Shown piece after piece: positions 18,438 through 25,944 of a stretch of 64,000 nt of DNA. Where the stretch lies: positions 447,037 to 511,036 of the forward strand of contig DDFG01000005.1 in NCBI GenBank assembly GCA_002337055.1, written 5' to 3'. The notes beneath the pieces are model-generated. The model saw only the letters and a list, made by a program, of their open reading frames with translations. It had not been told where the DNA came from and did not search any database. The stretch comes from Betaproteobacteria bacterium UBA1934 (GTDB lineage: Bacteria; Pseudomonadota; Gammaproteobacteria; Burkholderiales; Rhodocyclaceae). The position numbers were made by a program, and so were the translations under genes. Numbering within the stretch: the stretch's first letter is position 1; each line of letters begins with the position of its first letter.

Positions 18438-19261
18438 GCCTCGGCCAGCGATGCCCGCAATTCGGCCAGCACACCGGCGGTGGCTGGACGCACGCCACGC
18501 CAGACGAAGAAAGCCTCGGCCGCCTGCTCGACCAGCATACCGAGGCCATCCGCGCCTCGCCCGGCGCCGAGCGCGCGCGCTTGCACCATAAAGGGCGTTT
18601 CGCCCCGGCCGTACATCATGTCGTAGGCCAGGCAACCGGTTCCGCACAATCCTTCCGGCAAGAGAAGCGTCGCCCCCGTCAAACTCGCCGAGGTGGCGTT
18701 GATGACGACATCGAAAGCGCCATTTTTCAGATCCTCATAACCGCCCGCCAACACCCTGCCCAAATCGGCAACGCCCGCTGCCAGTTCCGCCGCCTTGTCG
18801 ATGCTCAGATTGGCGATGCGAATCGACTGCACTCCGGCCGCCAGCAGCGGCGCCAGCGCGCCGCGCGCCGCACCACCAGCGCCAAGCAGGGCAATGCGTT
18901 TGCCGGCAAGCACGACGCCGATATTGCTCTCGAGGTCGCGCACAAGGCCGGCGCCGTCCGTGTTATCGCCCGCCACGACCCCCCCGTCAAACGACAAGGT
19001 GTTGACCGCACCCGCCCGTTCCGCCCGAGGCGTCAGCTGGGTGCACAACCGCCAAGCCTCTTCCTTGAACGGAACCGTCACGTTGGCGCCGCGCCCACCC
19101 GCCTCGACAAACTGCCGCACCGCTTCGGCAAAGCCGTCCAGTGGCGCCAACAGGGCTTCATAGCGCATTGCCTGGGCGGTTTGCGTGGCGAACCTGGCAT
19201 GAATCAAGGGCGATTTGGAGTGCCCGATGGGGTTTCCAAAAACGGCGTAACGGTCGGTCAT
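18434..19261 (-). CDS. aroE: Shikimate dehydrogenase AroE
   Basis: NADPH-dependent reduction of 3-dehydroshikimate to shikimate in aromatic amino acid synthesis; 275 residues. Substrate-binding NPIGHSKSP near the N terminus, catalytic Lys in NVTVPFKEEA, the Asp of GDNTDGAG, and the dinucleotide loop LLGAGGAARGA. The start at 19261 (MTDRYAVFG) is one base after the stop of the TonB-like gene; an upstream extension of the frame is not homologous. It overlaps mtgA by four bases. The dehydroquinase aroQ of the same pathway is at 55.9 kb. Confidence 0.96.
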   Translation of the reverse strand: MTDRYAVFGNPIGHSKSPLIHARFATQTAQAMRYEALLAPLDGFAEAVRQFVEAGGRGANVTVPFKEEAWRLCTQLTPRAERAGAVNTLSFDGGVVAGDNTDGAGLVRDLESNIGVVLAGKRIALLGAGGAARGALAPLLAAGVQSIRIANLSIDKAAELAAGVADLGRVLAGGYEDLKNGAFDVVINATSASLTGATLLLPEGLCGTGCLAYDMMYGRGETPFMVQARALGAGRGADGLGMLVEQAAEAFFVWRGVRPATAGVLAELRASLAEA

Positions 19262-19262
19262 G

Positions 19263-20186
19263 TCAGCGGGCCTGAATGGCGTCGCCCTGGGTGAAGAACC
19301 AGGTGCGGGTGAATTCGAGAATGTCGGTATCGCGCCGGATATCGGGCGGAAACGCCGCATAGGGCGATCCCATCATGACAATGCGGCGGGCGGCGTCGTC
19401 GAGCACCTTGTGGCCGGAGCTGCGATTGATTTCGATCTGCTTGACGCTGCCGTCGGCAAGCAATTGCACGGTCAGCACCAACGAACCGTACAGTTTGCCT
19501 CGCGCCGCTTCCGGGTAGTTCAGCGTTCCGAGACGTTCGACCTTGGATCGCCATTCCTCGATATAGCGGGCAAAACGGTATTCCACCGCGCGCAGACCGA
19601 CATTCTGCTTGCGCGGCCGTTTGTTGTATTCCTCCACCGACTGCGCGATCTCGCCTTCCAGCCTCGCCATCGCCCGCGAGGTTTCAAGCAGGTCGTAACC
19701 GGTGACCGCCTGGGGCTCGCCCTTGCCTTCACCGGCCTGGCTGGTCGGCGCAGCGTGCAAGCGCTTGGCCTGCGCGACCAGTTGCTGTTGCCGCGCCTCG
19801 AGTTCGCGCGCGCGCCGTTTCAGCGTCTCCAGATCATCGCCCTGCACCTGTTGCGCCGAGGGCGGCAGCGGTGTTTTCGCGCGGCGCTCGTCGTCGGTAT
19901 TGCCGCCGCCGTCCAGATGGGTCTGCGCCAGCGCCTGAGCGTTGGCGGGCTTCTTGGCGGAGCGGGCATTGACCAGCACAATATCCAGCGCCTTGTCGCG
20001 CACGAAGCGCGAAGCTTCGGGAAATTGGAATTGAACGGAAAGCACCACCGCATGGACCAGCACGGACACCGCAATTCCGATGGAAAGCGGCGACAACCCG
20101 GTCCACCACGCACGCAGACCGCTCGCAGGGGCCGCTGGAATGGCTTTGTTCGTCGCCTTCGCCCGCTTGCCCTTGCCCGACGCCAT
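19263..20186 (-). CDS. TonB-like energy transducer protein
   Basis: Protein of 307 residues with one TM helix (about 36-56), a Lys/Arg-rich cytosolic start, a charged helical middle with a predicted coiled coil (about 115-160), and a C-terminal TonB-type domain (LNYPEAARGKLYGSLVLTVQ, then VLDDAARRIVMMGSPYAAFPP). This suggests an energy transducer to outer-membrane transporters or a related periplasm-spanning scaffold. No exbB or exbD and no TonB-dependent receptor are adjacent. Its ATG shares one base with the stop of the ribonuclease gene and its stop lies next to aroE, so it is operonic with both; this placement is common in Rhodocyclales. Confidence 0.8.
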   Translation of the reverse strand: MASGKGKRAKATNKAIPAAPASGLRAWWTGLSPLSIGIAVSVLVHAVVLSVQFQFPEASRFVRDKALDIVLVNARSAKKPANAQALAQTHLDGGGNTDDERRAKTPLPPSAQQVQGDDLETLKRRARELEARQQQLVAQAKRLHAAPTSQAGEGKGEPQAVTGYDLLETSRAMARLEGEIAQSVEEYNKRPRKQNVGLRAVEYRFARYIEEWRSKVERLGTLNYPEAARGKLYGSLVLTVQLLADGSVKQIEINRSSGHKVLDDAARRIVMMGSPYAAFPPDIRRDTDILEFTRTWFFTQGDAIQAR

Positions 20187-22087
20187 CAGGACGTTTCCTC
20201 GTCTGCCGCATCCTCCGGATCGGCCTCCGCCAGCGTGCTGAGATAGCGGCAATCCAGTTCGAGGCTGAGCAGATCCATATCCGCCACCGACAGGAACACG
20301 CGTTGCCCGGGCGACAGATCAGCCGGAAGGGATGGTACGCGCAGGAGCAGCGGCAGATGATCGAGCTTGACGCTCTGCTCGCGCCGCACAGTGGCCGCGA
20401 TCTCGGTCACGCCTTCCTGACGCAGCCAGCGCAGGCACCAGTAGCGTTCCATCTGGCGCTGGAAATCGGCGTAGGCGCTGTAGGTCAGTTCAAAATCGCG
20501 CATCGCGGCGAAGAGTTCGGCGGATTTCGGTGCAAAGGCCGGCGTCTCGCCAGACAGGCAGGCGATCAACTGCCATTGATTGACCAGATCGCAGTAGCGA
20601 CGGAGCGGCGAAGTCATCCACGCGTACTGCGGGACGCCCAGCCCCTCGTGCGGCAGCGGCGAGGTGGTCATCCGCACCTTGCCCTGCGTTTGCGCCCTGT
20701 ACATGCAGGCCACGCCTTCATCGGCGAGCAGGCCCCCCCAGGTCGAATTGGCGACGATCATCAATTCAGCCACCAGCTTGTCGAGCGGGCTACCGCGCTT
20801 GCGTTCGCTGATGCCGACGCGGCAGGCATCGGGTTCGGCCAGATCGCCTTCAACGTCGAAGTTGTAGTCGTTAATGCCTTGCGTCGCCGAAGGTTTGCCG
20901 CGCCGGCCCTCGCAGGCGTTGGCAAAATGCCAGAGATGCAGCAACTCGTTGCGGAAGGCGAATTCACTCAGTCCGGCGGCAATCGTCTCGGCGTTGAACA
21001 CCGGTTCGATGTCGTGATGCCGGAGGTTGGCGGCGATGTGCACGCTTTCCAGCCGGGATTCGTGATCGAGGATTTCAAATTGCTCGTTCACCGTCAGATA
21101 GAGCGACACGGCCGGACAATCGACGCCCCCATCCAGCGTGTAGCGCGCCACCACCGCGTCCGGCAGCATGGTGATCTTGTGGCCGGGCATATAGACGGTG
21201 GAAAGCCGCGCCCGCGCCACGCCGTCGAGCGGCGAACCGTGCGTGATGCCCAGCCCCGGTGCGGCAATGTGGATGCCGATGCGGCTGCCGATGCCGGGCA
21301 GGAAAGTCACCGACAGGGCATCGTCGATTTCGGTGGTGTTCGCGTCGTCGATCGAAAAGGCGCGCACGTCCGCCCTGGGCAGATCGGCACGCACAGCCGG
21401 CACCTCGAGCGCCGGAAACGCCGTACCCTTGGGAAACTGTTCGCGAAGAAAGCGGCGGAAATGCAGGTGGTAGGCCGATTTGACGGCGCCACACTGGAAC
21501 AGCAATTGCGCCGCCGACAATCCACTCTGCTCGCAGGCGTTCTCGAATGCCTTGGTCTCCGGCCGGTTGCGGTCGGGCGCGTAGAGCAGCGAATCGACCA
21601 GCGGCACGAATTCCGGCGGCAGCCGGAAGGCTTTCAGCTCACCGACCCAGTGCTCGATCGCAAGCGCTTGCTGACGTTTTTTTTCAAGAGCGGCCAGAGC
21701 AGCCTTGAGAATGTCGGCAGGGGCTTTACGGAAGCGGCCCTTGCCTTTCCGGTGGAAATAGACGGGAGCGGCTTGCAGGGCAAGCAACACCGCCGCCGCT
21801 TCGGTCGGGGCGGGGTCATGGCCGTAGTAGTCGCGGGCAAAATCCAGAAATGAAAATTCGCCGTCATTGACGCACTCCCACAGGAAATCCGGTTCGATCT
21901 CGGCAGCCAACGGTTCGGCCGCTTCCAGCAAAGCACTCGCGGCCGGTTCCTTGAAACGCAGCAGCACCGTCGCGCCCTTGATCTTGCTGCGCTTGCCCGA
22001 GGGCATCTCGACCTGGAGCGAAGCCTCGCCGTCGGTCAGGATGGTGCCGGTCTTGAAACCGCCGTCTTCTTCAAACAATACATGCAT
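20186..22087 (-). CDS. RNB-domain exoribonuclease (RNase II family)
   Basis: 3' to 5' exoribonuclease with an RNB catalytic domain, 633 residues from the ATG at 22087. An N-terminal basic region is followed by the RNB core: FSIDDANTTEIDDALSV carries the magnesium-binding Asp residues, then YMPGHKITMLPDA, and MTSPLRRYCDLVNQ in the conserved C-terminal part; an S1-like tail follows. TATAAT lies six bases before the ATG, so the message may be leaderless. A remnant of a yqiA-like 3' end ends seven bases upstream, which suggests that the gene was once directly downstream of yqiA. An A8 run occurs in the coding strand (21677-21684). Confidence 0.88.
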   Translation of the reverse strand: MHVLFEEDGGFKTGTILTDGEASLQVEMPSGKRSKIKGATVLLRFKEPAASALLEAAEPLAAEIEPDFLWECVNDGEFSFLDFARDYYGHDPAPTEAAAVLLALQAAPVYFHRKGKGRFRKAPADILKAALAALEKKRQQALAIEHWVGELKAFRLPPEFVPLVDSLLYAPDRNRPETKAFENACEQSGLSAAQLLFQCGAVKSAYHLHFRRFLREQFPKGTAFPALEVPAVRADLPRADVRAFSIDDANTTEIDDALSVTFLPGIGSRIGIHIAAPGLGITHGSPLDGVARARLSTVYMPGHKITMLPDAVVARYTLDGGVDCPAVSLYLTVNEQFEILDHESRLESVHIAANLRHHDIEPVFNAETIAAGLSEFAFRNELLHLWHFANACEGRRGKPSATQGINDYNFDVEGDLAEPDACRVGISERKRGSPLDKLVAELMIVANSTWGGLLADEGVACMYRAQTQGKVRMTTSPLPHEGLGVPQYAWMTSPLRRYCDLVNQWQLIACLSGETPAFAPKSAELFAAMRDFELTYSAYADFQRQMERYWCLRWLRQEGVTEIAATVRREQSVKLDHLPLLLRVPSLPADLSPGQRVFLSVADMDLLSLELDCRYLSTLAEADPEDAADEETS

Positions 22088-22094
22088 CGGCGGA
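22088..22094 (-). promoter_or_regulatory. Spacer between old yqiA stop and RNase start; TATAAT just upstream of the ATG
   Basis: On the minus strand a perfect TATAAT spans the remnant stop codon (about 22094-22099) and ends six bases before the RNase ATG at 22087. No Shine-Dalgarno sequence is seen, so transcription may start at the A of the ATG (leaderless). This is positional inference only; no good -35 box was found. Confidence 0.3.
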
Positions 22095-22217
22095 TTATAA
22101 ACCGGCGAATTCAATTAGTTGCGGCACAAATTCGGGAAACCGGGTGAAGCTATGATCGCCGCCTTCCAGCACCGTCAGACGCGCACCGGCTTTGCGTTCG
22201 ATGGCGCGGGACGAAAT
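22095..22217 (-). pseudogene. Remnant 3' end of a yqiA-like esterase gene
   Basis: Minus-strand translation gives about 38 residues ending at a TAA (22097-22095), including LTVLEGGDHSFTRF and PQLIEFAGL. This aligns with the C terminus of the intact yqiA-like protein at 23.2 kb (QTVLEGGDHSFTRF, then PQIMAFACY). The DNA is also visibly similar (22144-22176 against 23284-23317, only a few mismatches). Homology stops just before the 10-bp repeat at 22221. It is not an independent gene; I read it as the original 3' end left behind when the lipoprotein cassette entered. Confidence 0.75.
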
Positions 22218-22220
22218 AGG

Positions 22221-22230
22221 GGTCTGTCCC
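22221..22230 (+). repeat. Inverted repeat, left copy (GGTCTGTCCC)
   Basis: Ten-base sequence whose exact reverse complement occurs at 23199-23208 on the other side of the lipoprotein gene. Context is AATAGG-GGTCTGTCCC-ATTAATGG. I recall similar GGGACAGACC-type words scattered in Rhodocyclales intergenic DNA, but cannot check that here. Confidence 0.6.
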
Positions 22231-22247
22231 ATTAATGGTCGGCATGA

Positions 22248-23114
22248 TCAGTTTCCTTGTTTTGGCTTCAGGACTTTTTCAACGAAATCTAGGGTTTGAT
22301 AAGACTGCCCAGCAGATGCGGGAGCTTGAATTTTGAAACCCTCACGAAAATTGGGGCATGAGTTCTCGGTAGCCAATAACCAAGGCGCTCGCCCGCCCGA
22401 GGTGCTGCCCTGCCCCCGGTCCATCATGTAGCCGATACGTTCGGCAATGACTTCGTTGGTCTTGAGATCGATCACTTTCAGCGAACTGCCGGCGATCCAG
22501 TAGTCGCGTTCTTCCTTCGTCGAAATGTCATCGTAGGTGACGCCGTAGCGCGGCTGAGGGCCGGGGGCGGGGGTTTTATCCAAGACGTAGGCGTAGATAT
22601 TGAGGTCGTAATTTGGATTCCGCTTCAACTCCAACTGAACGTTTGGTGCGGTTTCATCTTTTTTTCCGACAGCCTTCGTCGATCCCGTGTAGCGGTAACG
22701 CTTGCCGTCCTGGGGGTCCAGGGCTTCGACGTAGCGGTAGCCGATGCGGGGTGGGGAGCCTGGGGCGGGCGTACCAGTGTGTGTAGCTTGATATTGGCCT
22801 TTGGTGAAAGACTGAATATAGCCATCACCACCCAAATCATCCCCATAAGGATCGGTAAGGGCAAACTGGTCGTCAAAGTTGATTTTGTCTGGCCGAATCT
22901 TCATCAGAAAGATGCCCTCGACGTTGTCGACGGTGCGTGTGATCTTCTCTCCCGCAGCCTTGCAACGCTCGCGGAACATCGCTTCGGCCGTTTGCAGGCG
23001 CGTGGCGGCGCTTTCCGCACCCTGATTGGCAGGCTGGGTACCTTGCGCGGCACAGCCGCCAAGGCACAGCGAAAGCAGCAGGCTCAGCAGAATGGTGGGA
23101 TGGGTGAAGTTCAT
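22248..23114 (-). CDS. Predicted lipoprotein of unknown function, in a cassette
   Basis: A 288-residue protein with a lipoprotein signal peptide (lipobox LGGC, Cys at about 21). The start at 23114 has GGAGAA upstream; a longer frame upstream is unsupported. I do not recognise the family. Two internal segments resemble each other (about 115-149 and 171-205), each with TPAPG..PR.G..Y followed by Y..GS..KV, suggesting a duplicated module. Two further Cys (about 51 and 243) could form a disulphide in the periplasm. It lies between inverted 10-bp repeats and between an intact yqiA-like gene and a second yqiA 3' end, so it looks like an inserted cassette. Confidence 0.75.
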   Translation of the reverse strand: MNFTHPTILLSLLLSLCLGGCAAQGTQPANQGAESAATRLQTAEAMFRERCKAAGEKITRTVDNVEGIFLMKIRPDKINFDDQFALTDPYGDDLGGDGYIQSFTKGQYQATHTGTPAPGSPPRIGYRYVEALDPQDGKRYRYTGSTKAVGKKDETAPNVQLELKRNPNYDLNIYAYVLDKTPAPGPQPRYGVTYDDISTKEERDYWIAGSSLKVIDLKTNEVIAERIGYMMDRGQGSTSGGRAPWLLATENSCPNFREGFKIQAPASAGQSYQTLDFVEKVLKPKQGN

Positions 23115-23198
23115 GCTGCATTTCTCCAGAGAGGATCGTTGGTTTGTTCGTGCAGGCGGCTGGTGACATCGTTGGCCGACACATCCACCGGACAATAG

Positions 23199-23208
23199 GG
23201 GACAGACC
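23199..23208 (-). repeat. Inverted repeat, right copy (reverse complement of GGTCTGTCCC)
   Basis: Reads GGGACAGACC on the plus strand within AATAGGGGACAGACCACG, an exact inverted match to 22221-22230. It sits 29 bases from the stop of the yqiA-like gene and about 85 bases upstream of the lipoprotein start. Together the pair frames the cassette. Confidence 0.6.
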
Positions 23209-23236
23209 ACGTTTTCCTTATCTGCATCACCGGAAA

Positions 23237-23809
23237 TCAATAGCAGGCAAACGCCATGATCTGCGGAATCATCATCTCGAAGCGGGTAAAGCTATGGTCG
23301 CCGCCTTCCAGCACCGTCTGCCGGGCGCCGGCGTAGCGCTCGACGGCGTGGCGGTAGTCGAGCACTTCGTCGCCGGTTTCGACCAGCAGCCAGTAGCGCG
23401 AGGGCGTTGGCTTTGGCACGACTTGCGCCAGCAGGTCGGCGCCGTGTTCGGCGGTGAACTGGAACACTTCTTCGGTGTGAAAGTTACGGTGTTCGCCGAT
23501 GAACAGGCTGCCATCGAGGCGGTCGACGATGGCCGGGTTGATCAGCACGGCCTTGAGATCGTGTTTTTCCGCCAGATAGGTTGCGTAATGTCCGCCTAGC
23601 GAGCTGCCGATCAGCATTGGCCTGACGGGCGCCGTGGCGATCAGCGCCTCGGCCTGGGCGATGGCTTCGCTCGGTACGGGGGAGAGTGCCGGACAGAGAA
23701 AGCGCTCGCTCAACCCACGTGCTGCCATCGCCTCCGCCACCAGGCGTGCTTTCCAGGAAGCCGGCGACGAGCAGAATCCGTGCAGATAGAGGATCAACTG
23801 GGCGTCCAT
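23237..23809 (-). CDS. YqiA-like alpha/beta-hydrolase esterase
   Basis: Small alpha/beta hydrolase of 190 residues (UPF0227/YqiA type) acting on unknown acyl or ester substrates in the cytoplasm. Start at MDAQLILYLHGF, with the oxyanion strand, the nucleophile Ser in LIGSSLGGHYA, the Asp near LLVETGDEVLDY and the His in LEGGDHSFTRF. It overlaps the uppP stop by 16 bases, so it is coupled to uppP. Its last 35 or so codons are duplicated at 22.1 kb beyond the lipoprotein gene; the 3' end of this copy may therefore have come with the insertion. Confidence 0.88.
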   Translation of the reverse strand: MDAQLILYLHGFCSSPASWKARLVAEAMAARGLSERFLCPALSPVPSEAIAQAEALIATAPVRPMLIGSSLGGHYATYLAEKHDLKAVLINPAIVDRLDGSLFIGEHRNFHTEEVFQFTAEHGADLLAQVVPKPTPSRYWLLVETGDEVLDYRHAVERYAGARQTVLEGGDHSFTRFEMMIPQIMAFACY

Positions 23810-24618
23810 TGCACGACACCGCCGTATGCCGTGCCCAGCACGATCAGACCGAAGGCGATGCGGTACCACGCGAAGATGGTGAAATCGTGGCTGGAGATGT
23901 AGCGCAGCAGCCAACGGACGCAGAGAAAGGCCGAGACGAAAGCGGCGACAAATCCCACCGCCCACATGCCGAGATCGTCGGCATGCAGCAGGGCGCGTTC
24001 CTTGTAGAGCTGATAGCCGGTCGCGGCGATCAGCGTCGGGATCGCCAGAAAGAACGAAAATTCCGTCGCCGCCTTGCGCGAGAGGCCGAACAGCAGGCCG
24101 CCGATGATGGTCGCACCCGAACGCGAAGTTCCGGGAATCAGCGCGCAGGCTTGCGCCAGACCGAGTTTGAGCGCGTCGAGCGGGGTCATGTCGTCGACCG
24201 TTTCGACGCGAATCACATGTTGGCGACGTTCCGCCCAGAGAATCACGAAGGCGCCGACGATGAACGCCAATGCCACCGGGATGGGTTTGAACAAGTGCGC
24301 CTCGATGGCTTTCTTGAACGCCAGGCCGAGAATGGCCAGCGGCATGAAAGCGATGGCCAGGTTGAGCGTCAGCCGGTTGGCCAGCCGGTCGCGCCCCAGG
24401 CCGCGCAGCACGCCGGCGATGCGAGCCCGGTATTCCCACACCACTGCGAGAATCGCGCCCGACTGGATGACGATCTCGAACAGTTTGCCCCGATCGTCGT
24501 TGAAATCGAGCAGATCGCCCGCTAGGATCAGGTGTCCGGTGGAAGAAATGGGCAGGAACTCGGTCAGCCCTTCGACAATCCCGAGAATGAGGGCCTTGAG
24601 CAGCAAAACGGTATCCAT
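23794..24618 (-). CDS. uppP: Undecaprenyl-diphosphatase UppP (BacA)
   Basis: Integral membrane enzyme that dephosphorylates undecaprenyl pyrophosphate, recycling the lipid carrier for peptidoglycan and O-antigen; its overproduction gives bacitracin resistance in relatives. 274 residues from MDTVLLLKALILGIVEG. Signature motifs are EGLTEFLPISSTGH and PGTSRSGATI, and several TM helices cover the rest of the protein. The frame extends ten codons further upstream (24648) but the family begins at the second Met. Overlaps the yqiA-like gene by 16 bases. Confidence 0.96.
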   Translation of the reverse strand: MDTVLLLKALILGIVEGLTEFLPISSTGHLILAGDLLDFNDDRGKLFEIVIQSGAILAVVWEYRARIAGVLRGLGRDRLANRLTLNLAIAFMPLAILGLAFKKAIEAHLFKPIPVALAFIVGAFVILWAERRQHVIRVETVDDMTPLDALKLGLAQACALIPGTSRSGATIIGGLLFGLSRKAATEFSFFLAIPTLIAATGYQLYKERALLHADDLGMWAVGFVAAFVSAFLCVRWLLRYISSHDFTIFAWYRIAFGLIVLGTAYGGVVQWTPS

Positions 24619-24666
24619 GGATATCCTGACAATGACGAAATCGTGCATTCTATCAACCAGAGGATG

Positions 24667-25890
24667 TCATTCGCCTGACAGGAAGCGGGCCACGAAGGCA
24701 CCTTCGCTCTCCGCCGGCAGGTCGATCCAGACCCGGTGACCATTGCCGGGCGCCACTGAGATCGGTTCTCCGGCCGCATTTTCCATGCGCGTGAGCACCC
24801 ACTCCGAATTGCCTGCGGGATGCACCGCCTCCAGCCGGTCGCCGAGGGCGAAACGGTTGCGCACCCTCACTTCCATCAGGCCTCGCACCGGATCGAACCG
24901 TTCGGCGTCGCCGACATAGCGGCTGCGCTCGGATTCGGAATGCCCCTTCAGATAATTCTGGTAGTCGGCATCATGGTGGCGCTGGTAAAAACCATCGGTA
25001 TAGCCGCGATTGGCCAACCCCTCCAGATCGGCCAGCAGGCGCGGATCGAGCGGCCGCCCGGCGAGAGCGTCGTCAATGGCCTGCCGGTAGCTCTGGCAGG
25101 CCCGCGCGGCGTAGTAGGGACTCTTGGTGCGCCCTTCGATTTTCAGCGAATCGACGCCGATCTCGACCAGGCGCTGCACATGCTCGATGGCGCGCAGATC
25201 GCGTGAATTGAGCACATAAGTGCCATGTTCGTCCTCCTCGATGGGCATCTGCTCGCCGGGGCGGTCCTTCTCTTCGATCACCGTGTATTCCCAGCGACAG
25301 GCATTGGTGCAGGCGCCCTGATTAGGATCGCGATGGTTGAAATAGCCGGATAGCAGGCAGCGGCCCGAATAGGCGATGCAGAGGGCGCCGTGCACAAAGA
25401 CTTCCAGTTCGATGTCGGGGCAACGTTGGCGAATTTCGGTGATTTCATCGAGCGACAACTCGCGCGACAGGATGATGCGACGCACGCCCAGCTTTTGCCA
25501 GAAACGCACCGCCGCCCAATTGACGGTGTTGGCCTGCACCGAGAGATGGATCGCCTGCTCTGGCCAGGTTTCGCGCACCATGTCGATCAGGCCGGGGTCG
25601 GACATGATCAGGGCGTCCGGCTGCAAGGCCACCACGGGCGCCATGTCGGCCAGATAAGTCTGGAGCTTGGCATTGCGCGGGAAAATGTTGCTGACCACAT
25701 AGAAGGCCTTGCTAGCCGCCCGCGCCTCGGCCAAGCCTGTCGCCAGGGTTTCGAGACCGCCGAATTCATTGTTGCGGACGCGCAGACTGTAGCGCGGCTG
25801 CCCGGCATAGACAGCGTCGGCGCCAAACGCAAAGGCGGTGCGCAGCATGGCCAGCGAGCCGGCGGGCGCGAGGAGTTCAGGTTTCGGCAT
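24667..25890 (-). CDS. trhP: tRNA 5-hydroxyuridine modification protein TrhP (YegQ), U32 peptidase family
   Basis: U32-family protein of 407 residues. The family member TrhP (YegQ) in E. coli is needed for prephenate-dependent formation of 5-hydroxyuridine at tRNA position 34. Starts MPKPELLAPAGSLAMLRTAF; conserved blocks are ADAVYAGQPRYSLR, the U32 signature ELEVFVHGALCIAYSGRCLLS, and a Cys group (GACTNACRWEY) that likely binds an iron-sulphur cluster. Transcribed away from rng, with 54 bases between the starts. A second U32 gene (rlhA) lies at 37 kb. Confidence 0.92.
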   Translation of the reverse strand: MPKPELLAPAGSLAMLRTAFAFGADAVYAGQPRYSLRVRNNEFGGLETLATGLAEARAASKAFYVVSNIFPRNAKLQTYLADMAPVVALQPDALIMSDPGLIDMVRETWPEQAIHLSVQANTVNWAAVRFWQKLGVRRIILSRELSLDEITEIRQRCPDIELEVFVHGALCIAYSGRCLLSGYFNHRDPNQGACTNACRWEYTVIEEKDRPGEQMPIEEDEHGTYVLNSRDLRAIEHVQRLVEIGVDSLKIEGRTKSPYYAARACQSYRQAIDDALAGRPLDPRLLADLEGLANRGYTDGFYQRHHDADYQNYLKGHSESERSRYVGDAERFDPVRGLMEVRVRNRFALGDRLEAVHPAGNSEWVLTRMENAAGEPISVAPGNGHRVWIDLPAESEGAFVARFLSGE

Positions 25891-25944
25891 GGGCTTCGGT
25901 TAGAATGAATCCATCCCTATTTTACCTTTCTCCGCAGGCTCCCC

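Noticed and set aside
20303..21853. 516-codon plus-strand open frame opposite the RNase gene
   Set aside because: Antisense to RNB-domain codons, no motif and no start signal.
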